From the NCBI GenBank assembly GCA_036495715.1, contig DASXML010000056.1:62001-126000 (forward strand): a DNA stretch of 64,000 nucleotides, written 5' to 3'. This DNA is from Scandinavium sp036495715 (lineage in GTDB: Bacteria; Pseudomonadota; Gammaproteobacteria; Enterobacterales; Enterobacteriaceae). Below the pieces are notes generated by a model. That model did not search any database. It was not told the origin of the DNA and saw nothing but the letters and a program-made list of their open reading frames with translations. Positions 28,543-35,652 of the stretch are shown here, piece by piece (within the stretch, counting starts at the first letter, position 1; the number at the start of each line of letters is the position of its first letter). A program made the translations under genes and the position numbers.

Positions 28543-28968
28543 TTAGAATGGTGATGCGGTGAGGTAGACAGGCACGGAGTAGATCGAATCACGCACTTTG
28601 TAAGCCGCCTGGTTGTGAAAGGTGTAGATGGTTCCCTTCACTGACAGATAGATCGCGTCATTCTCGACCTTCTTCAATGCGCCTTTGTCCGTGGTGATCA
28701 TGAAAGGCTCGTGATTGTCCTCCAGACTCGCCATAAACGCTTTATCATCTTTGGTTGCATCATACAGGTACAAGCGATACGAAAAACCCGTAGTGGCTCC
28801 TGCGCTTGCTTCTGTGATGTAGAGATTAGCCAAGTTGTTTACTTTCACCTTCTTGATAATCTCTTGCTCAATTGGCGAGAAGTGCAGCACCTTGTAAACC
28901 CCAAAGGCGACAACAGCCAACAGGATCAGAAGTAGATACCGCTTCTTAAAAACCTGTGCGTTTTGCAT
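28543..28968 (-). CDS. Putative membrane-anchored immunity protein
   Basis: The 141-residue protein has a short basic N-terminus and one membrane helix (YLLLILLAVVAFGVYKVL, about residues 11-28). A soluble domain of about 110 residues, expected in the periplasm, follows. I do not recognise its family. Its ATG lies 23 nt inside the toxin gene in another frame, as is common for toxin-immunity pairs. The N-in anchor suggests protection against a toxin acting in the periplasm. It is the last gene of the trio and a terminator follows. Confidence 0.6.
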   Translation of the reverse strand: MQNAQVFKKRYLLLILLAVVAFGVYKVLHFSPIEQEIIKKVKVNNLANLYITEASAGATTGFSYRLYLYDATKDDKAFMASLEDNHEPFMITTDKGALKKVENDAIYLSVKGTIYTFHNQAAYKVRDSIYSVPVYLTASPF

Positions 28969-29359
28969 AGTCGATACCCGCCCTTATCCAATACTGGTCG
29001 TTAGGATCATCACCGTAAGGCGTTGAGCCATACCAATCACCAAAAGCCGGATCAGTTGTTCCTGCGCGACTTTGCGCCCATCCTGCGCCCCTAAGTAATA
29101 CTTCGTCGGGAATCCCCGCAGCGTGACCAACAGCACCGTAATGGAAGTTTCCAAAACTCTCGAACTGCCTCCCGCGCTGTTTGTAATCCCACGGGCCATG
29201 CCCTCTTACCTGCTGATAAAACCAGGCATAGGTGAGGGCTGATGGGCCACGGTGAAAGCGAGCCATCATCATGTTATTGACGATGCTCACACCTGGCGGG
29301 GCGAAAGAGGACACATCAAACGGCGGGTGAGGTGATGCCGCTAATGTTGGGTATCTCAC
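28946..29359 (-). CDS. Putative T6SS toxin, polymorphic toxin type 44-like
   Basis: The 137-residue protein has the features I associate with the polymorphic toxin type 44 (Ntox44) domain: WFYQQVRGHGPWDYKQ (residues 47-61), FGNFHYGAVGHAAG (69-82), LLRGAGWAQSRAG (88-100) and a C-terminal YGDDPNDQYWI. It begins with a proline-rich linker (SPHPPFDVSSFAPPGV). There is no signal peptide, which fits delivery by Hcp. Its ATG overlaps the hcp stop codon (ATGA), so it is translated with hcp. In related systems such domains are fused to Hcp or Rhs; here the two are separate chains. The enzyme activity is not settled by sequence. Confidence 0.65.
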   Translation of the reverse strand: MRYPTLAASPHPPFDVSSFAPPGVSIVNNMMMARFHRGPSALTYAWFYQQVRGHGPWDYKQRGRQFESFGNFHYGAVGHAAGIPDEVLLRGAGWAQSRAGTTDPAFGDWYGSTPYGDDPNDQYWIRAGIDYAKRTGF

Positions 29360-29847
29360 GCTTGCGCTCTCTCATTCCATGCGTCGGTAAACTGAACATT
29401 ACCGTCGCAGTATTTCCAGGTGATGCGCTCGTAGCGTAGTTCTACACATTCAAGGTGATTATGCTTTTCTTTGGTTGGATCTTTGGTGTCGTGCATCACT
29501 GGAGAAACACCGACAATCTTCACACCTTCGAGCTTCATATTGAAGTATTCCGCTTCCTGACCAGCATCATTAATACGATACCATTTGAATTCGGCAGACT
29601 GGAGGGTTTGACCAGTGGCAACGGCTTTGTAAAGGTACGGGCTGGAGCTATCAAACTCTTTTTGAATTAGTACGGCTGAGTGCTTGCGGGTTCCTGTGAT
29701 TTTTCCTGTCATTCCGTCGGTTGGAATGCTCAGATTATGGGAAAATCCGTTGATCTCAATGCTGCCGTCACGGTCTTGAACATCTACAGATCCTTTAATG
29801 TCTGCGCCGCCGTCATCCTTGAGCCATAAATAAGCTGGAATAGCCAT
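29356..29847 (-). CDS. hcp: Hcp-family type VI secretion tube protein
   Basis: The 163-residue protein is Hcp-like. It starts MAIPAYLWLKDDGGADIKGS, has the segment IEINGFSHNLSIPTDGMTGKITGTRKHSAVLIQKEFD in short motifs, and ends with ELRYERITWKYCDGNVQFTDAW, typical of the Hcp beta-barrel. Hcp hexamers stack into the T6SS tube and carry small effectors in their lumen. No other T6SS gene is in the window, so this is an orphan Hcp that would need a system encoded elsewhere. Confidence 0.9.
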   Translation of the reverse strand: MAIPAYLWLKDDGGADIKGSVDVQDRDGSIEINGFSHNLSIPTDGMTGKITGTRKHSAVLIQKEFDSSSPYLYKAVATGQTLQSAEFKWYRINDAGQEAEYFNMKLEGVKIVGVSPVMHDTKDPTKEKHNHLECVELRYERITWKYCDGNVQFTDAWNERAQA

Positions 29848-30076
29848 TTTCTCTTTTTCCTCATGTTGTTATAAAAATCCACAAGGAAAGTGTACGTAAT
29901 CAAGATTGGTGAGTAAACGATCAGATGTAACAAAAGCATTAATGTAAGTGTGGTTAAAGTTTAAGTTAAGTGGCGCTAAAGAAAGAAGGGGGTAATGCCC
30001 CTCATAGTATTTTTTAAAGTAGTTTTTCGCTTTAAAAGGAAAGGTTACTATATCATTTTCTGAAAGGGGTTATTTC

Positions 30077-30505
30077 ATGGCTGATCCGGTTTCTCTTGCT
30101 GCTTTCTCTGGTACTCTTGAACTTGTTAACAAATCTGTGGATTTAGTGCGCAACCTTCGTAAGAAAGGAGATGATGAACTTACTACCGCCGAAATGCGTA
30201 ACACGCTGATTGATTTACTTGATGATTTGGTGGAGGTAAAAAGCGAATTTGTCAGCCTCAAAGCTGTTTTGCTGAACAAGGAAGAAGAGATCCAGTCTCT
30301 CAAAGCACAGCTTGAAGGAAAGAATAAACTTCTTTTTGATGGCAAGCTTTATTGGCTGGAAGGGGATAAAACGCCATATTGCACTAAGTGCTATGAAAAA
30401 GATTCATTGGTACTGCATTTAAACTTTATTAGGGCTAACTCAGCTTATGCGATCAGTGACCACTGGTATTGCAGAAATTGTAAAGTAAGCTATTACCTAA
30501 AATAG
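30077..30505 (+). CDS. Unknown protein with coiled coil and zinc ribbon
   Basis: The 142-residue protein starts MADPVSLAAFSGTLELVNKSVDLVRNL. It has a heptad-like helix at about residues 50-85 (LLDDLVEVKSEFVSLKAVLLNKEEEIQSL) and ends in a zinc-ribbon-like pair, CTKC (about 101-104) and CRNC (about 131-134). The start follows GAAAGGGG. I do not recognise a function. It stands alone, divergent from hcp and convergent with the small recombinase. Confidence 0.6.
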   Translation: MADPVSLAAFSGTLELVNKSVDLVRNLRKKGDDELTTAEMRNTLIDLLDDLVEVKSEFVSLKAVLLNKEEEIQSLKAQLEGKNKLLFDGKLYWLEGDKTPYCTKCYEKDSLVLHLNFIRANSAYAISDHWYCRNCKVSYYLK

Positions 30506-30524
30506 CGATTCAAAATGGTTTTTT

Positions 30525-31139
30525 TTACCTATTTTGCCTTTTGATTCCAGTGCTGTACTTTGTACGGATAGCATCAACTTTAGCTTGTGTAATGCCAAGA
30601 TAAGCACGGGTGTGCTCAGTTGAGCGATGGCCTAACATCTTACTAATTACTTCTAGGTCTTCGCCGTGAGCGTGAGCAATAGCCGCCACTGTCTTTCGTG
30701 CGCTGTGCATAGCGATCACTGCTTCCTGTGGAAGTAAGCCCCGCATCTTGAGCTTGTCCACTGCGTACTGAATCTCTGCGTGAATCTTCGAACGGCTTAC
30801 AGGCTTGCCTTTACTGCGGTTGCTGTCATTCTGGAATACATACACGTTATCACCGCGCTCGCTATAACGAGCCTTGAGCACCTCTCTTGCTGTCTCCGTC
30901 AATTCCACTTCTACGGCTTCTTTGGTCTTGTCTTGGGTTATGCGGAGCACTTTGCTACCAATGTCCATCTCATCCCAGCGCCAGGAGCGCATATCTACAC
31001 CACGAAGCTGTGTCTCTACTCCAATTAAAAAGAGGTCTGCCACCGTCTGGCTCTTCTTCGTGATTTCTTCTACTACCATCTTCACCTGATCGGCGCTCTC
31101 AAGTCCGTCTGTGCGCTTCGCGCCTTTGCTGATTGCCAT
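30525..31139 (-). CDS. Small tyrosine recombinase (FimB-sized)
   Basis: The 204-residue protein contains only the catalytic domain of a tyrosine recombinase. Likely catalytic residues are Arg46 (QLRGVDM), Lys71 or Lys73 in the beta-hairpin, His145-x-x-Arg148 (MHSARKT), His171 (LGHRSTEHT) and Tyr180 (AYLGI). Length and layout resemble FimB/FimE inverters or resolvases rather than phage integrases, which carry N-terminal arm-binding and core-binding domains. The Shine-Dalgarno is GGAGATG. It is distinct from the 415-residue integrase at the other end. Confidence 0.85.
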   Translation of the reverse strand: MAISKGAKRTDGLESADQVKMVVEEITKKSQTVADLFLIGVETQLRGVDMRSWRWDEMDIGSKVLRITQDKTKEAVEVELTETAREVLKARYSERGDNVYVFQNDSNRSKGKPVSRSKIHAEIQYAVDKLKMRGLLPQEAVIAMHSARKTVAAIAHAHGEDLEVISKMLGHRSTEHTRAYLGITQAKVDAIRTKYSTGIKRQNR

Positions 31140-31899
31140 TCTTACATCTCCAATCTGTTTTCCTGAAAGTAATATTGATCAAAAACAGATAGATAGCAAG
31201 ATCAAAAGTGCGTATTTACATAAATGTCTTATTGATGGGTTGTTAGATATTAACTGAACATTAAAAGGGTATTAAACGGCATTTAATAACATAAGGTTAC
31301 TGTAACGGTTGCTATCACTGCTGAACGGCTTTCAAGGCCACCCCCAAATTGCATAAACGATGCCGTTGAAATATCTCGTTGATTTATAACGAATTTTATT
31401 GCAGCCCTCATGTTTCATGAGAAAAGAACATTGTCAATAGATTTATTTTACATGAGCGATTTGGCACTAGAAATGCGCGGAAAAAGGCTAAAAAAGAGAG
31501 GTGTTTTATAACTACCTGTTTTACATAGTGTATTAATGGGACAGATAACCGTAATGTCCTATTCAGTGAGGGGTATTGCACATTAGATGAGAATTCCTAT
31601 CACTTTCCATTGTTGATGATAATGATTGTCATTTACAAAAAATGAAATGCTGTTTTATTTTTGTGGGAGCGAATAATAAAAAGTCGTTAAGCAACTTTGG
31701 CACAGATGCAAAGTGGTTTGTCATGACAAACAGCCTGTAAGCCTTACACCATGCGGCTTCTACAAAGTGTAGTGATTCAACAATGAAAGTGAAATGTTCA
31801 CTTTGGCTACACTTTCCCTTAGTGATTGAACACCTATTAAGGATTGATTTACGGTGTGTTTAATGGTCTATTTGTGTCACTTTTGGCACCGATAGTGAC
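31140..31899. other. 760-bp AT-rich non-coding region with palindromes
   Basis: No gene is seen. The region holds a Fur-box-like sequence GATAATGATTGTCATTTAC (31618-31636, 15 of 19 matches to the consensus by eye), a perfect 16-bp palindrome GTTTGTCATGACAAAC (31716-31731), nested inverted repeats at 31764-31815, and one copy of the 17-bp repeat at 31874-31890. It is likely the control region of the methyltransferase gene and possibly part of an origin. Confidence 0.55.
31764..31815. promoter_or_regulatory. Nested inverted repeats upstream of the methyltransferase gene
   Basis: An outer pair AAAGTGTAG (31764-31772) / CTACACTTT (31807-31815) encloses an inner perfect pair AAAGTGAA-ATG-TTCACTTT (31786-31804). 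The direct repeats AGTGATTCAAC and AGTGATTGAAC overlap the left arm and follow the right arm. This is most likely a multi-site operator. Confidence 0.6.
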
Positions 31900-31908
31900 G
31901 TGGGTGAA

Positions 31909-32601
31909 ATGGCTGAACAAGGCGTAGATATAAATCGGTATTTAAGGCACGGAAGTAAAATCACTGAGAACGGATCAGATGATTGGCAAACGCCAAAAAA
32001 TATTTTCAATGTATTAAATTCGCGTTTTTCCTTTACAAGGGATGCAGCCGCATCAAAAGAAAATAGCCACTGTGATAAATATTGGACAAAAGATGATAAT
32101 GCTTTATTAATGGATTGGAGTCAGGAGAAATCTATATTCGTAAACCCACCGTATAGCCTTGTTTCGGATTTCCTTGCTAAGGCACACGAGCCAGAGACAG
32201 CAGTATTTTTAATTCCGTTCAGACCACAGACGGGTTTTTTCTTAAGGTATGTTTGGGCGTCCCCACATCTACATGAAATGATGATAATCCATCGTGGTAT
32301 GAAGTTTATTCATCCAGACCGCCATGATTCGGTGCGCTCTCCGATGCCTGTAGTGGTGTTGGTTTATCATAACAAGCCAAGAGAACGAGATTTATTAATC
32401 ACTATTAATTGTGCTGATACGCTGCAAACCTTACATGTTGTGGCAGGGCAGAAGCCGGGGCATCCACTGGAACATGGTCACAGCATCAGAGATAAGGTGA
32501 TACAGGATTACATTAGGAATAATCTCAAGGTGAGTGACCTTGCTGAGAAGTACCGCGCCGATGTTTCAAAACGGACGGTCTACCGCTGGATCAAAGGATA
32601 G
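31909..32601 (+). CDS. Phage-type DNA N6-adenine methyltransferase
   Basis: The 230-residue protein belongs to the phage Dam-like family. It shows DWQTPKNIFNVLN (about 25-37), FTRDAAASKENSHCDKYWT (42-60) and the catalytic NPPY motif (79-82, FVNPPYS). Its C-terminal 35 residues form a helix-turn-helix (VSDLAEKYRADVSKRTVYRWIKG), which the compact family does not need. That suggests extra DNA recognition. The start is ATG 31909; GTG 31900 is an alternative. Repeats of one 17-bp motif lie on both sides, one overlapping its stop codon. Protection from restriction or control of replication or packaging are possible roles. Confidence 0.85.
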   Translation: MAEQGVDINRYLRHGSKITENGSDDWQTPKNIFNVLNSRFSFTRDAAASKENSHCDKYWTKDDNALLMDWSQEKSIFVNPPYSLVSDFLAKAHEPETAVFLIPFRPQTGFFLRYVWASPHLHEMMIIHRGMKFIHPDRHDSVRSPMPVVVLVYHNKPRERDLLITINCADTLQTLHVVAGQKPGHPLEHGHSIRDKVIQDYIRNNLKVSDLAEKYRADVSKRTVYRWIKG

Positions 32602-32724
32602 GTGTCAGAGTGGCACCTATTAGCAGGATGGCATTTATGAATAGGTGTCAAAATGACACTAGTTAATAGGGGAAAGGTGTCAAAATGGCACCTGTTGGGC
32701 TGTTATAGGTGTCAGTTTGGCACT
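32601..32724. repeat. Array of four 17-bp palindromic repeats
   Basis: The motif GGTGTCA-N3-TGGCACC occurs at 32601-32617, 32644-32660, 32676-32692 and 32708-32724, with start-to-start spacing of 43, 32 and 32 bp. A related fifth copy (GTGTCACTTTTGGCACC) lies at 31874-31890 before the methyltransferase gene. The near 32-bp phasing, about three helical turns, suggests a protein that polymerises along one face, as at iteron origins or repressor arrays. Function is inferred. Confidence 0.75.
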
Positions 32725-32737
32725 CTATACAAAGAGA

Positions 32738-32772
32738 TTCTAAAAGCGATCTCTAAAAGAGAGCTTTTAGAA
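32738..32772. repeat. Long perfect hairpin next to the repeat array
   Basis: TTCTAAAAGC / GCTTTTAGAA enclose an inner TCTCT-AAA-AGAGA stem, giving 10 plus 5 base pairs with a two-base bulge on one side. It starts 14 bp after the last 17-bp repeat and an AT-rich stretch follows. It could be a cruciform, a replication start structure or, less well, a terminator for the methyltransferase transcript. Confidence 0.6.
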
Positions 32773-33336
32773 GATCTTATTATTTTTAATTTAAACAGCT
32801 TTGCTGTGTTCCTGATCGGTACTCATGGCAAGTGACCTGTTTCGCCTTTGGGTGGCTCCTCGGTCAGCCCGTACCGTAAGTCACGACGCAAGCGAAGCGT
32901 TACTATGTGCTATGGCTTTGCCAACCTGGACAGGTAGCACAATGCTATTTCGCCGTGGGCGACATCTATTGCGCTGTGCGCATGATAGTAACCATCTATC
33001 AACCATCTAACGATTGATTGATACATGTTAACTCTCCCTACCTCGCATGATCACTCCTACATTCTGTACTCGTGTAAATTCTCGAAGGGAGAGCGGCTAA
33101 GGCTCACCGTTCACATGGTACGGTTCACTAAGCCAACATAGCCAATAACCGATTAACCCTCTAATAACTAAAGTTATTCTCGTGTAATGATTTTCTTGGT
33201 GTTGGTGTAAAGCAAATGCCAGAGGGCGCAGCATGAACGCACAGAAAGCGCTGTGAGCATTTTAAATGATACAGGTAATGCAGATGGGTGCTTACATGTT
33301 AAATGCGCTTAGAATGCGTTACAGGAGACTTCCTCT
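32773..33336. other. Non-coding stretch, part of the control/origin region
   Basis: Two short open frames overlap here but have poor starts and unlikely proteins, so I call no gene. Bases 32830-33000 are GC-richer and contain paired segments. At 33095-33120 two copies of an ACCGTTCAC/ACGGTTCAC motif lie close together. The stretch resembles plasmid or satellite origin-flanking DNA, but nothing here is diagnostic. Confidence 0.35.
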
Positions 33337-33390
33337 ATGTTTCCAATTGGCTTGACTGTAATCAGGGTGTTGTTGTATATTTTAAAGTGA
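33337..33390 (+). CDS. Possible 17-residue hydrophobic peptide
   Basis: MFPIGLTVIRVLLYILK follows an AGGAG sequence by 9 nt. It overlaps a sigma-70-like promoter, so it is only expressed if an upstream promoter exists. It could be a leader peptide or small membrane peptide, or chance. Confidence 0.2.
   Translation: MFPIGLTVIRVLLYILK
33352..33381 (+). promoter_or_regulatory. Putative early promoter P1
   Basis: TTGACT, an 18-bp spacer and TATATT. An AAAGTGA half-site (33383-33389) follows at the expected start point. Confidence 0.5.
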
Positions 33391-33410
33391 GAAGATGTAT
33401 TAAATATTTC

Positions 33411-33439
33411 TTGACTTTATTTCTATTCCATGTTATATT
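33411..33439 (+). promoter_or_regulatory. Putative early promoter P2
   Basis: TTGACT, a 17-bp spacer and TATATT lie upstream of the five-to-six-gene early operon (33581-35651). A leader of about 135 nt with short hairpins separates it from the first gene. Confidence 0.7.
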
Positions 33440-33580
33440 GGTATTAGAAGGTGAAGAAAAGATTCTTTGCCTTTCTCTCTGAGGCATTCAACCTCACACA
33501 ACAATCAAAATACACCGCACTTTGAGCCGTCAGGCTGCAAGGTGTTTTTATTTTTTTATCTCTATATAAGGAGACTCAAT

Positions 33581-33760
33581 ATTAAATACTTCGACATTGA
33601 CGATACCGTTTTGAAACTAATTAAGCGTGAAGTTACCAGACACCAGATCACGGCGCTACGCAATACCAATCGAAAACACGGATATAAAGAACGAGACGAA
33701 TTCTTTACTGAGGTGTTACGCCGTTTTGACGCATTCCGCAAAACAGGCACTACGGAATAA
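33581..33760 (+). CDS. Small unknown protein with probable ATT start
   Basis: The 59-residue frame reads [I/M]KYFDIDDTVLKLIKREVTRH and continues with many charged residues to the end RRFDAFRKTGTTE. A perfect Shine-Dalgarno AAGGAG (33568-33573) lies 7 nt before ATT at 33581. The only other upstream start is a TTG at 33467 with no Shine-Dalgarno sequence and an unlikely 38-residue extension. It is the first gene of the early operon. No family is recognised; a short DNA-binding protein is possible. Confidence 0.55.
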   Translation: MKYFDIDDTVLKLIKREVTRHQITALRNTNRKHGYKERDEFFTEVLRRFDAFRKTGTTE

Positions 33761-33778
33761 CCAACAGGAGAAAACAAG

Positions 33779-33955
33779 ATGAGCGAAACCCAAAAGAAGA
33801 AACCAGCCGGAACATTCGTAAAACTGCCTAATGAAGTATTTGCTACTTTATTTCAAGAAGCACGAGCGCGAGGCGTAACAGTGCAGGAGATGTTAATTGA
33901 CGCTGCAACAACACTTTCCAAAAACATCAAGAGCGGAGAACGCTCTACAAAATAA
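33779..33955 (+). CDS. Ribbon-helix-helix-like small protein
   Basis: The 58-residue protein has a basic N-terminus, then GTFVKLPNEVFATLFQEA and RGVTVQEMLIDAATTLS. This strand-helix-helix pattern is typical of Arc/CopG-type DNA-binding proteins. The Shine-Dalgarno is CAGGAGAAAA. It lies 18 bp after the previous gene. It is a candidate repressor for the element's palindromic operators; no family member is identified for sure. Confidence 0.6.
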   Translation: MSETQKKKPAGTFVKLPNEVFATLFQEARARGVTVQEMLIDAATTLSKNIKSGERSTK

Positions 33956-33969
33956 GGAAACACCTTAAT

Positions 33970-34761
33970 ATGACACCCGACATTATAAACGGCGATATTT
34001 ATAAATACTTTGGAGTAGAAGAGGCACTATCAGAAGCAAGCCACATTACCAATATTAAAACAGGTGAACGTGTTGAATTCGATAATGATGCCAAACTATT
34101 ATATTCACGTATGCGTAAGCGCTATCACTTCTTCACCATGTCCAGCACTGGCGGGAATAAAGGGATCTATCATGACAACGTAGAAGAGTTAAAAGATAGT
34201 GTTAATATATCGAAAAGCACGGCTTTACGGTATTTGAAGGATTTAAAGCAAGTTGGTTTAGTGGCTTCCACATTATCCGGGCGATCAAATCAATGGCTTG
34301 TAGTAGACATTACACCAGATTGTTTTTTATTGGAACGTAACGCAGGAACGAAAGCTAAACCTGAATGGGTGGACTGCCTAAAAAATCCCGTGTTCGGAAA
34401 AGCCAAAGAAGAGAATTCGAAGCCAGAACCGGAAGAGGTGAAAGCCGATCCGATGTGCGACCTTGACGAATCGCCAGAAGAGGAAGCGCCAGCAGCGCCA
34501 CCACCGAAGCTAAAGCGCCAGAAGAAGCATGTAGCGACATCAACAACGCCAGCACCGCGCTATTTCCCTACAGAGAAACCGATTAAGCCTGAAAGTATGC
34601 GATTAAACATAGCACAACTGAATGCAGCAACCGTAAATGGGGATGAATGGGATAGGTACTATTATGCTGTAGTGGAACAAACAATAATCGACGGTAAAAC
34701 ACATCACATTACACCTGAGTCAATGGCAATCTATGATAGCAAGATTAAAACATTACATTAA
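33970..34761 (+). CDS. Winged-helix protein, possible replication or regulatory protein
   Basis: The 263-residue protein has an N-terminal domain with a winged-helix motif (VNISKSTALRYLKDLKQVGLVASTLSGRSNQWLV in short parts, about residues 78-112), preceded by RMRKRYHFFTMSS. A low-complexity acidic then proline/lysine-rich linker follows (about 150-200), and a conserved-looking C-terminal segment of about 60 residues. A DNA-binding domain joined by a linker to a tail resembles phage O-type initiators, but I see no firm family match. It is the largest early gene and the best candidate for binding the 17-bp repeats. Confidence 0.55.
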   Translation: MTPDIINGDIYKYFGVEEALSEASHITNIKTGERVEFDNDAKLLYSRMRKRYHFFTMSSTGGNKGIYHDNVEELKDSVNISKSTALRYLKDLKQVGLVASTLSGRSNQWLVVDITPDCFLLERNAGTKAKPEWVDCLKNPVFGKAKEENSKPEPEEVKADPMCDLDESPEEEAPAAPPPKLKRQKKHVATSTTPAPRYFPTEKPIKPESMRLNIAQLNAATVNGDEWDRYYYAVVEQTIIDGKTHHITPESMAIYDSKIKTLH

Positions 34762-34773
34762 AAGGAGAACTAT

Positions 34774-35055
34774 TTGAATAAACTATATTTATATAACGAA
34801 CAAACCCATCATCAAATCGAAGTAAATCACATTTGCCAACGCCTTTATAATCACCTTGCCTCTCTTTATCGTGAGAATGGCGCAATTCGAGCAACAGTGA
34901 AACATATAGCTGATGGTGTCGGCATTTCTGAAAGTGGCGCAAGATTCTGGATGCTGATAATGAAAGATGCAGCCGTGATCACAATGGATCGCCACGGCAA
35001 GTATTTTGACATCACCGTAAACGAAGCCGTGAGCTTTATAACAACTCCATCATAA
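34774..35055 (+). CDS. Small winged-helix-like protein, TTG start
   Basis: The 93-residue protein starts at TTG 34774, 6 nt after AAGGAG. It has a helix-turn-helix-like segment, IRATVKHIADGVGISESGARFWMLIMKDAAVITMD. Function unknown. It is the fourth gene of the early operon, 12 bp after the previous one. Confidence 0.5.
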   Translation: MNKLYLYNEQTHHQIEVNHICQRLYNHLASLYRENGAIRATVKHIADGVGISESGARFWMLIMKDAAVITMDRHGKYFDITVNEAVSFITTPS

Positions 35056-35064
35056 GGAAAGGTA

Positions 35065-35295
35065 ATGCACGAACCTACAATGGATCACGGCGCGTTTAAT
35101 AAGCGCCTCTCCTGGTGTACAAAACAAATGCACCGCCTTGCAGCCCTTGAGAAAGGGGCAGGGTGGAATAAACAATCATCATTAAATGAACTAAATGAAA
35201 TGTTAGATATAGCCGCAACAAACCTTGCGCCGTTTATTCTTCTACGTGACAAGATAAAATCATCCATTAAAAAAATCGAGGAACTAAAATACTAA
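35065..35295 (+). CDS. Unknown 76-residue protein
   Basis: A helical, basic protein (MHEPTMDHGAFNKRLSW to SIKKIEELKY) with an AAGGAAAGG Shine-Dalgarno sequence. Its stop overlaps the next start by one base (TAATG). No family recognised. Confidence 0.55.
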   Translation: MHEPTMDHGAFNKRLSWCTKQMHRLAALEKGAGWNKQSSLNELNEMLDIAATNLAPFILLRDKIKSSIKKIEELKY

Positions 35296-35651
35296 TGACA
35301 GACACATACAACACCATTCTAACGGTGCTTGACCAATATTCGGTAAACTTCCATATTCCTATGCTTGAAAGTGTCCTGCTTCTACAGGATGAACCAACCA
35401 GAGCCAATTTAAACGCTGCGCTTCACCAATGCGATTTAACAGAGGTGAGGGGAGAAGTGATTATCGACATTCTCGAACGCCTTTGTAATCGTGAGTATGC
35501 CAGCATAACGCCTGATGAAGTGGATAAGGTGCGCTACGAGATGGCAGAGCTAAGTGTTAGCTTGAATAGCTGTGTAGTTGATTGCGCGACGATGGCAGAA
35601 GTCATCAAGGCCGAAGAACGAGAAGCAAGAAAAATATCTAAATGCGAATAG
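35295..35651 (+). CDS. Unknown 118-residue acidic protein
   Basis: A mostly helical acidic protein (MTDTYNTILTVLDQYSVNF to EEREARKISKCE). It is translationally coupled to the gene before it and is the last gene of the early operon. No family recognised. Confidence 0.55.
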   Translation: MTDTYNTILTVLDQYSVNFHIPMLESVLLLQDEPTRANLNAALHQCDLTEVRGEVIIDILERLCNREYASITPDEVDKVRYEMAELSVSLNSCVVDCATMAEVIKAEEREARKISKCE

Positions 35652-35652
35652 A

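Noticed and set aside
28543..29847. A T6SS gene cluster
   Set aside because: Only hcp and its cargo are present; no sheath, baseplate, membrane complex or ClpV gene is in the window.
32653..33010. Two 60-codon open frames over and after the repeat array
   Set aside because: They cross the palindromes and hairpin, lack Shine-Dalgarno sequences and give unlikely proteins.
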